The translations under genes and the position numbers were made by a program. From NCBI RefSeq assembly GCF_007845675.1, contig NZ_VOBR01000005.1, positions 358,439 through 422,438 of the forward strand: a stretch of 64,000 bases of DNA, written 5' to 3'. The DNA comes from Lentzea tibetensis (GTDB lineage: Bacteria; Actinomycetota; Actinomycetes; Mycobacteriales; Pseudonocardiaceae). This document shows, piece after piece, positions 58,343-64,000 of this stretch (the stretch's first letter is position 1; each line of letters starts with the position of its first letter). The notes below the pieces were generated by a model. It was not told the DNA's origin, did no database searches, and saw only the letters and a list, made by a program, of their open reading frames with translations.

Positions 58343-59490
58343 AGGCACTGATCATCGGGGGCGGCATCGCGGGGCCGGTCACCGCGCTGGCACTGCGGAA
58401 AGCCGGCATCGACTCGGTCGTGCACGAGGCGTACGAGACGACCGCGGACGGCATCGGCGGCATCCTCAACATCACCCCCAACGGCTTGGACGCGCTGCGC
58501 ATCGTCGGCCTCGGGCAGGAGCTGGTCGGCGAACCCGTGCGGCGCATGGTGATCGCCGACAGCAGGGGTCGCACGCTCGGCAGCATCGACAGCGCGGAAC
58601 CGAGCCGCGTGGTGTGGCGCGCCGATCTCTACCGCGCGCTGCACGACCAGGCGTCGGCGCAGGGCATCAAGGTCGAGCACGGCAAACGACTCGTGGGTGT
58701 GGACGAGTCCGGCGGGACCGTCACGGCGCGGTTCTCGGACGGCACCGCCGACACCGGCGACCTGCTGGTCGGCGCGGACGGCATCCGCTCGACGGTCCGC
58801 ACGATCATCGACCCGGCCGCGCCCGGTCCCGAGTACGTCGGCCTGCAGGGCTTCGGCTCGTACGCGATCGGCAGCGGGGTGCGCGGCGAGCCCGAGACCA
58901 TGTACTTCGTGTTCGGCAGCTCGTTCCTCGGCTACTGGTCGCTGCCGGACGGCACGGTGGCCTGGTTCAACAACCTCGCCGTGCGGGAACCGATGTCGCT
59001 CGCGGAGGCCCGTGCGATCCCGGCGGCCACCTGGCTGGCCCGCCTGCGCGAGGCGTACGGCGACGACATGCCGGCCAAGCAGCTGCTCGCGCACAGCGAC
59101 GAGCTCTTCGTCGCCGGACCGATGGAGATCATGCCTCGGGTGCCGCGCTGGCACCGCGGCCGCATGGTGCTGGTCGGCGACTCGGCGCACGCACCGAGCG
59201 CCAGCTCCGGCCAGGGCGCGTCGCTCGCCGCGGAGTCCGGGGTGCAGCTGGCCCGCTGCCTGCGCGACATCCCGGACGTGTCACAGGCTTTCGCCGCGTA
59301 CGAGCGCCTGCGCAGGCCGCGCGTCGAGAGGATCGCCGCGCGTGCCGCGCGCACGAACAACAACAAGAAGGCGGGCCCGGTGGCGGGCGCGATCATGCGT
59401 CTGGTCATGCCGGTCATGCTGAGGGCGTTCGGCCGAAAGGCCTTCGCCAAAGAGCAGGCCCATCGAATCGACTGGGATGCCAGGATCTGA
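58339..59490 (+). CDS. FAD-dependent monooxygenase (class A flavoprotein hydroxylase)
   Basis: A 383-aa flavoprotein hydroxylase: ADP-binding motif ALIIGGGIAGPVTALALRK, second motif DLLVGADGIRSTVRTI and GD motif MVLVGDSAHAPSASSGQGAS. The C-terminal tail is basic with a hydrophobic stretch (GAIMRLVMPVMLRAFGRK), perhaps membrane-associated. Paired with PadR, it resembles inducible xenobiotic- or antibiotic-modifying systems. It is similar in class, not closely in sequence, to the gene at 47173-48339. Confidence 0.93.
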   Translation: MKALIIGGGIAGPVTALALRKAGIDSVVHEAYETTADGIGGILNITPNGLDALRIVGLGQELVGEPVRRMVIADSRGRTLGSIDSAEPSRVVWRADLYRALHDQASAQGIKVEHGKRLVGVDESGGTVTARFSDGTADTGDLLVGADGIRSTVRTIIDPAAPGPEYVGLQGFGSYAIGSGVRGEPETMYFVFGSSFLGYWSLPDGTVAWFNNLAVREPMSLAEARAIPAATWLARLREAYGDDMPAKQLLAHSDELFVAGPMEIMPRVPRWHRGRMVLVGDSAHAPSASSGQGASLAAESGVQLARCLRDIPDVSQAFAAYERLRRPRVERIAARAARTNNNKKAGPVAGAIMRLVMPVMLRAFGRKAFAKEQAHRIDWDARI

Positions 59491-59640
59491 CCAGAAACGG
59501 AAAGATCCAGGTCAGGGCATCACTGTCCGAACACCGGCGCCGACACACCGTTACGCCAACACGCCGGTCCAGTAGCCCGAACGGATGACGACGGCGTCAG
59601 GGTTTGGCATGGGCCCCCATCGCTGAGTCATGATTCGCGC

Positions 59641-62085
59641 ATGGCTGCGCATGACAGTGACAGACCGTCACATCAGGCGCCGGTCATGAGCGGCCGCGGA
59701 AACCTGCCGGCCGAGACCACCACGTTCGTCGGCCGGGAAACGCTGCTCGCCGAGACCGGCGGTCGGCTACGTCAGGCGCGGCTGGTCACGTTGACCGGCA
59801 CGGGTGGAGTGGGCAAGACGCGCGCCGCCGTCCAACTGGGACGGCAGGCGCGCGACGCCGGTGTGTACCGGCACGGTGTGTGGATGGTGTCGCTGGCCGG
59901 GCTCAAGGACCCCGGTCTGCTGGCGCGCACCGTCGCGCAGTCGCTGGACATCGTCGACAACTCGCGCGAGGCGGGCCTCGCGCACCTGATCGAGTCGTTG
60001 CGCGACAAGCACCTGCTGCTGATCCTGGACAACTGCGAGCACCTGCTCGCCGCCGCTCAGCACCTGGTCCACGACCTGCTGCGCGCGTGCGACGGTCTCA
60101 CCGTGCTCACGACCAGCCGCGAACGCATCGGCACCTACGGCGAGCACATCGTCCGCGTACCTCCGCTCGGCGTGACCGAGGGCGAGGCGGTGCGGCTGTT
60201 CCTCGACCGCGCCGGGGCGACGGGCGCCGAGCTCGACGACAGCCAGCTCGGCGAGATCACCGAGCTGTGCCACCTGCTGGACGGCCTGCCGCTCGCCATC
60301 GAGCTGGCCGCCGCCCGGCTCGGTGAGCTGTCGCTGACCGACATCCTCGAGCAGCTCGTCGACCGCCGGTTCTCGCTGCTGGTCGGTGGCGACGACATGG
60401 GCCTGCCGCACCACCAGACGCTGCAGCGCGCCTTCGAGTGGTCGGCCGCGCACTGCAGTCCTGGCGAGAAGTTGTTGTGGTCGCGTCTGTCGGTGTTCCC
60501 GGCGAACTTCAGCCGCGCGGCGGCCGAGGCGGTGTGCACGGGCGAGGGCATCGACCGCGAGGACGTGCTGGACCTGCTGACCGGCCTGGTCCGCAAGTCG
60601 ATCCTGATCGCCGAGCCGAGCCCGGTGTCCCGCCGCACCCGCTACCGCATGCTGGAGACGGTGGCCCAGTTCGGCGCTCGCATGCTCGCACCGGACGAGC
60701 GCGTCCCGGTGCGTCAGGCACACGCGGACCACTACCGCGACCTGATCGCCGAGGCCGCGCGCGACTGGTTCTCGCCGCACGAGGTCCGCTGGATGGGCAC
60801 GCTGCGCGAGGAGTGGCAGAACATCCGCGTCGCGATCGCGTTCTACCTGTCGCAGCCAGCGCAGGTCGAGTTCGCCGCCCAGCTCGCGATCGACGTGGGC
60901 CGCACCCGCTTCGCCACGTTCGCCGGCCTGCTGGGCCAGACGCTGGACCTGCTGGAGAACGCCTACCGCGCCCAGCCGTCCGCCGCGATCCTCGCCCACC
61001 GCGCGTGGATCCTGCTCGTGCAGGGCGACGCCGAGGCCGCCGCACCGCACCTGCGCCAGGCCCGCATCCTGGCCCCGCACGACCCCCAGCTGCTGTACAC
61101 CGAGGCCGCGCACCAGTTCCTGGCCGAGGAGAACCCGGTGCGCGCCAAGGGGTGCGTGGCCACGTTCCGCGTGGTGCTCGACCAGCTGATCGCCGATGGC
61201 GACACCCCTGGCGACGCCCACATGGTCGAGCTGTTCTACGCGATGTCCGCCTGCTTCCTCGGCGACCGCGACACCGCGGACCGCTCCACCCGCGGCCTGC
61301 TGACGTCCGTCGAAGAGCACCACGCCGAGTGGTCCGGCTCGTGGGCGCTGTGGACGCGCGGCCTGTTCGAGCTGCTGCACGGCGAACCGCACCAGGCATA
61401 CCTGCTGGCGCAACAGGCATTGGCGACGCAGCACGACATCGGCGACACGTGGGGCCCCGCGTTCAACCTGTGGCTGCTCGCGTGCGCCACCGCCGAGCTC
61501 GGCGCCCACCAGCGCGCCGCGCGGTTGTTCGGCGGCCACTGGTCCCAGGAACGCACCTCCCGCATCCGGTTCGCCGGACTGCGGCCGTGGGCCCGCGTGC
61601 GCGAGAAGATCGACCGGCGCATCCGGCAGGCACTCGGGGACGACGAGTACACCGCCGAGCTGGCCCGCGGTGCCGCGCTGCGACCCGAGCAGGTGCTCGC
61701 GCTCGCACTCGAACCGCTGCCCGCCGCAGAGCGCAAGCCGTCCGGCAAACAAGCGCTGCCCGGTGGGTTGACCAAGCAGGAGTACACGATCGCCGGGCTC
61801 GTCGCCGATGGGTTGACCAGCAAGCAGATCGGGGAGCGGCTGTTCATCTCGCCCCGCACCGCTGATCGGCACGTGGTCAACATTCGGGCCAAGTTGGGGT
61901 TGCCCAACCGGCTCGCGCTCGCCGCTTGGCATCACGAGCAGATTCGGCGGTTCGAGCGTGGCGGCATTGATCCTGGGCCTGTTGAGCGGGCGTTGGACGC
62001 TGCTCTCGAGGGTGGGGACATGATGGCGCCTGCTCTTTATGACGAGTACGTGCGGGTTGAGCGGGATCGGTATCGGGGGCCGTGA
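59641..62085 (+). CDS. LuxR-type ATPase regulator (SARP-less AfsR/MalT-like, NB-ARC-type)
   Basis: An 814-aa regulator. The N-terminal P-loop ATPase has Walker A GTGGVGKT at residues 53-60, Walker B LLLILDNCEHLL and the sensor-type TVLTTSRERIGTYGE and GLPLAIELAAARLGEL, as in NB-ARC/STAND proteins. A helical repeat region (about residues 400-640) follows, then a LuxR helix-turn-helix at about 708-755 (LTKQEYTIAGLVADGLTSKQ, IGERLFISPRTADRHV) and an unusual 50-residue C-terminal extension. Such proteins act as ATP-dependent switches for secondary metabolism or stress genes. ATG 59641 has no good ribosome-binding site. Monocistronic, ending in a strong hairpin. Confidence 0.9.
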   Translation: MAAHDSDRPSHQAPVMSGRGNLPAETTTFVGRETLLAETGGRLRQARLVTLTGTGGVGKTRAAVQLGRQARDAGVYRHGVWMVSLAGLKDPGLLARTVAQSLDIVDNSREAGLAHLIESLRDKHLLLILDNCEHLLAAAQHLVHDLLRACDGLTVLTTSRERIGTYGEHIVRVPPLGVTEGEAVRLFLDRAGATGAELDDSQLGEITELCHLLDGLPLAIELAAARLGELSLTDILEQLVDRRFSLLVGGDDMGLPHHQTLQRAFEWSAAHCSPGEKLLWSRLSVFPANFSRAAAEAVCTGEGIDREDVLDLLTGLVRKSILIAEPSPVSRRTRYRMLETVAQFGARMLAPDERVPVRQAHADHYRDLIAEAARDWFSPHEVRWMGTLREEWQNIRVAIAFYLSQPAQVEFAAQLAIDVGRTRFATFAGLLGQTLDLLENAYRAQPSAAILAHRAWILLVQGDAEAAAPHLRQARILAPHDPQLLYTEAAHQFLAEENPVRAKGCVATFRVVLDQLIADGDTPGDAHMVELFYAMSACFLGDRDTADRSTRGLLTSVEEHHAEWSGSWALWTRGLFELLHGEPHQAYLLAQQALATQHDIGDTWGPAFNLWLLACATAELGAHQRAARLFGGHWSQERTSRIRFAGLRPWARVREKIDRRIRQALGDDEYTAELARGAALRPEQVLALALEPLPAAERKPSGKQALPGGLTKQEYTIAGLVADGLTSKQIGERLFISPRTADRHVVNIRAKLGLPNRLALAAWHHEQIRRFERGGIDPGPVERALDAALEGGDMMAPALYDEYVRVERDRYRGP

Positions 62086-62097
62086 GGTTTCTGGTGT

Positions 62098-62530
62098 GGG
62101 GTGGGGAGGTTCTCGCTGATCACCTCACGGTCGCCATATTTTCAGGGCGGGGTCAAGACAAAAAGACGTCTTGACCCCGCCCTGAAAATATGGCAAGGCT
62201 GCGCCTGATCAGCGAGCCCCTCCCCACCCCTGCCCTCCGGGAAAGTTTGTTCTGATCATTTGGCCGCCGGTTTGTGCTCGGGGGCCGCGCCCGCTTGGCA
62301 GTGCGGGGGTTGGGAGTGCGGCGGGCGCTCCTTTCTTTTGGTACCTGCCGGTTCTCGCTGGGCTCTCTTGGTGCCTGCCGGATCGTGGTGGGTCGCCGGG
62401 TGTGCTGGCGTCGCTTCGCTCGCGCGTTCTCGGCTTGCGTGCCTGCGGGGCCGGGGATTGTCGGTGCTGGCTGAGACCATCGATCGGGGGGTTCTCACTG
62501 CCAGGGGACGCCTGCGTGAGCGTGCCCCAG
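62098..62530. repeat. Dispersed mosaic repeat, copy B (inverted)
   Basis: Second copy of the element at 37580-38054, in opposite orientation, within the 758-bp gap 62086-62843. Read on the minus strand it has CGCAGGCGTCCCC, GAGAACCCCCCGAT, AGCCAGCACCGACAATCCCC, CGAGCGAAGCGACGCCAGCA, GAACCGGCAGGTACCAAAAG, then GCGCGGCCCCCGAGCACAAA and a terminal hairpin. Module order differs from copy A, and an extra 27-bp hairpin is inserted in the terminal loop. The rest of the gap (62531-62757) holds no ORF with convincing codon structure. Confidence 0.75.
62133..62194. terminator. Perfect 27-bp hairpin nested in repeat copy B
   Basis: Arms 62133-62159 and 62168-62194 are exact reverse complements, loop AAAAAGAC; the base of the stem is AT-rich (CATATTTTCAG). 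An outer stem (62098-62122 with 62206-62230, 23 of 25 paired) surrounds it. Likely terminator of the LuxR gene 48 bp upstream. Confidence 0.8.
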
Positions 62531-62757
62531 CCCCAGCGAGCGACCGGACACGTCGACACGCCGAAACCACGGTCAGGTTGGGGCATCCCTGCCCACGGCG
62601 AAGCCCCGAACCCGAGGCCGGGAGCGCCCAGAACCGGGCAAACACCTCGGCCACACCTGGGAACCCCGATGGCGAGCGGCCACGGACACACCCCGCGCGC
62701 ACAACGGTGCCGCCCAGGCCAACCCCGTGCCCAGGCGGCACCAGAACATGGAGATGC

Positions 62758-62801
62758 GGCATCGGGCCCCGGCGTGGGCTGGCACGCTGGGGCCCGATGC
62801 C
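62758..62801 (-). terminator. Terminator of the VOC gene
   Basis: Perfect 13-bp GC-rich stem, arms 62758-62770 and 62789-62801, loop 18 nt, about 40 bp beyond the stop of the minus-strand VOC gene. Confidence 0.65.
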
Positions 62802-62843
62802 CCGGTGGTGCGGCTCAAATCCCTCAGGTGATGCGCACGGACC

Positions 62844-63218
62844 TCACTTGGCACTCCTTCGCGCAGTGCTGATGCAGAACGGATAACCGGCGGGGTCGAT
62901 CAACACCCGCCACGCGTCGCCGGGTTGGAAGTCCGGCTTGGTGGCGCCCAGCTTCACGCACCGGGCCTCGGCCTCGTCCAGGTCGTCGGCCGTCAGGTTC
63001 AGGTGGAACTGCTTGGGTGAGTCCGGGTCGGGCCAGCGCGGGGGGACTCCGTCCACGCGCCAGAAGACTATGGGGACGCCGTCGCCCTTGATGGTCGCGT
63101 GGTCGTCGTCGGCGTCCATGATCTGCCAGCCGAGTACCTGGTGGTAGAAGTCCGCCAGGGCTTTGGGCTCAGCACAGCCGATACCGATCATGGCCAGGTT
63201 GGCCGATCCAGCCGCCAT
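62844..63218 (-). CDS. VOC-superfamily (glyoxalase-like) protein
   Basis: A 124-aa vicinal-oxygen-chelate protein: LAMIGIGCAEPKALADFYHQ, VLGWQIMDADDDHATIKGDG, then KQFHLNLTADDLDEAEARCV and the terminal DPAGYPFCI typical of this group. The start was placed at ATG 63218 (MAAGSANLAMIG), since the upstream in-frame extension is Arg/Cys-rich and not family-like. Function unknown, possibly metabolite detoxification or a small-molecule-binding role. Confidence 0.88.
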   Translation of the reverse strand: MAAGSANLAMIGIGCAEPKALADFYHQVLGWQIMDADDDHATIKGDGVPIVFWRVDGVPPRWPDPDSPKQFHLNLTADDLDEAEARCVKLGATKPDFQPGDAWRVLIDPAGYPFCISTARRSAK

Positions 63219-63668
63219 GCCACACCGCCTTCGACAGGGAGAACGGTGCCAGGCGGGCTCACCGTGGCGGCGGACCACGGTGAACCCGCCTGATTGCACC
63301 TCCAGCACGCGGACGCCACGGTCGAGGCGGTGCCTGACGAATCCGCGGCCACTCCCCCGTGACCGCGGCCATCACCTCGGCCAGACACCATCGTCTCCCG
63401 GCCCTGGTCGGCTGACGGTCTGACCGGGCTGGGCGACTCACCTCGTTCGTGGTGTCCGCTCGACACGGGTTGCGTGCCGGTCCACAGGTTCAACCAAGTG
63501 AGAGTCCACCCGCATCGGCAAATTGACCCATTCCAACACTATGTAGCCAATGATCCTATCTTTGAGCCCTCAGAACGGCAGACCAACCCGAATGAGGGCA
63601 GTTACATCCGATGTCTGTCGCTAGACTGCCGCTTGCCGTCGCCAGCGAGCACCCCAACGGGAGGGTCT
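63219..63668. other. Gene-free interval with one long imperfect hairpin
   Basis: About 450 bp without a credible gene. It holds a 17-bp inverted repeat with one mismatch (arms 63251-63267 and 63275-63291) just upstream of the VOC start. An AT-richer stretch at about 63520-63630 probably contains the fucosidase promoter, with a possible -10 TAGACT at 63622-63627. ORFs across the interval have no ribosome-binding site or typical codon bias. Confidence 0.5.
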
Positions 63669-64000
63669 ATGCGGGCAGTGGCGGCAGTACTCGCTCTAGT
63701 CGCGGCGATGGCGGCACCGGCAACAGCGGCACCCAGTACCCCGGCGGACGACGCGTTCACCTCGCCGCGCACGCAGTGGTGGCGGGACGCGAAGTTCGGC
63801 ATGTTCATCCACTTCGGCACCTACGCGTACTGGGGTGGCGAGTACACGCGCAAGGACGGCACGGTCTGCCAGGACGCCGAGTGGATCCAGCTCCGGTGCG
63901 AGATCCCGTGGGCCGAGTACGAGGCGGGCGCTAAGAAGTTCAACCCGGCGAAGTTCGACGCGGGTGCGATCACGCAGCTCGCGAAGGACGCGGGGCAGCG
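63669..64000 (+). CDS. Secreted alpha-L-fucosidase (GH29), N-terminal part
   Basis: The first 110 codons of a secreted glycosidase that runs off the right edge. A signal peptide (residues 1 to about 21, ending TAA) is followed by the GH29 N-terminal signature WWRDAKFGMFIHFGTYAYWG and EYEAGAKKFNPAKFDAGAIT. The catalytic Asp and Glu lie further downstream, outside the window. ATG 63669 follows GGGAGGG. The enzyme should remove terminal alpha-L-fucose from glycans outside the cell. The family call is firm for the visible part. Confidence 0.92.
   Translation, partial: MRAVAAVLALVAAMAAPATAAPSTPADDAFTSPRTQWWRDAKFGMFIHFGTYAYWGGEYTRKDGTVCQDAEWIQLRCEIPWAEYEAGAKKFNPAKFDAGAITQLAKDAGQ

Noticed and set aside
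62260-62886. A 208-codon plus-strand ORF over repeat copy B and the VOC gene end
   Set aside because: It crosses the hairpin terminator of the VOC gene, is antisense to a real gene at its end and has no family pattern.
63611-63934. A plus-strand frame overlapping the fucosidase start
   Set aside because: The GH29 signature and signal peptide lie in a different frame starting at 63669 with a good ribosome-binding site.

Overview
This is a 64-kb high-GC chromosomal segment from an actinomycete. Gene content (aa3-type cytochrome oxidase, geosmin synthase, DUF574-type methyltransferase, ATPase-less sugar ABC operons, GH87/GH20/GH29 secreted glycosidases, frequent GTG starts and 4-nt gene overlaps) fits a soil filamentous member of the Pseudonocardiales, something like Lentzea or Saccharothrix. 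That assignment is inference from gene content; no 16S or marker set is present. I see no phage, IS element, CRISPR array or plasmid gene.

Layout. 1-2.7 kb: 5' part of ctaD, then a DUF6153/DUF305 pair and a short phosphotransferase-like gene. 2.8-7.6 kb: a cell-wall-anchored repeat protein, a candidate RiPP pair (HExxH-type peptide hydroxylase with a C-terminal PqqD-like domain, followed by a 50-aa precursor-like peptide), a 51-aa membrane peptide, and a FadR-type regulator with its own TTGTCTGNCAA operators. 7.7-17.6 kb: a LacI-controlled operon that imports and degrades an alpha-glucan: binding protein, two permeases, a GH13 alpha-glucosidase and two secreted GH87 (alpha-1,3-glucanase/mycodextranase class) enzymes. 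17.8-22.7 kb: a DeoR-linked polyol-type ABC transporter plus zinc dehydrogenase. 22.8-26.3 kb: a NarL-type two-component system flanked by an 84-aa protein and a radical-SAM-like protein without an iron-sulfur cysteine motif. 26.3-30.7 kb: a GntR regulator and L-asparaginase, divergent from two MFS transporters. 30.6-34.5 kb: a methionine-salvage operon (mtnA-C-B-D) led by a DszC-like flavin monooxygenase. 34.7-41.8 kb: cold shock protein, a decayed tRNA-like sequence, a PI-PLC-like secreted protein, an aminotransferase, an OhrR-like regulator, and a YtrA-type GntR/ABC module that shares an inverted-repeat operator with a neighbouring small secreted protein. 41.8-53.5 kb: GH20 hexosaminidase with a DasR-type site, a cupredoxin, a frameshifted GAF gene, a DUF6461-like protein, flavoprotein monooxygenases, secreted hydrolases, a methyltransferase and a P450. 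53.5-64 kb: LtrA, CopC, geosmin synthase, PadR plus monooxygenase, a large LuxR regulator, a VOC protein and the start of a GH29 fucosidase.

Two inverted, mosaic copies of a roughly 450-bp non-coding repeat (about 37.58-38.05 kb and 62.10-62.53 kb) each end in a long hairpin with the same loop core. With the RiPP pair and the alpha-glucan operon, these repeats are the most interesting parts of the window.

The functional theme is saprophytic scavenging: alpha-1,3-glucan, chitin oligomer, fucoside and polyol utilisation, sulfur and asparagine salvage, and small-molecule oxidation. The carbohydrate ABC systems carry no ATPase gene, so they presumably share an ATPase encoded elsewhere.
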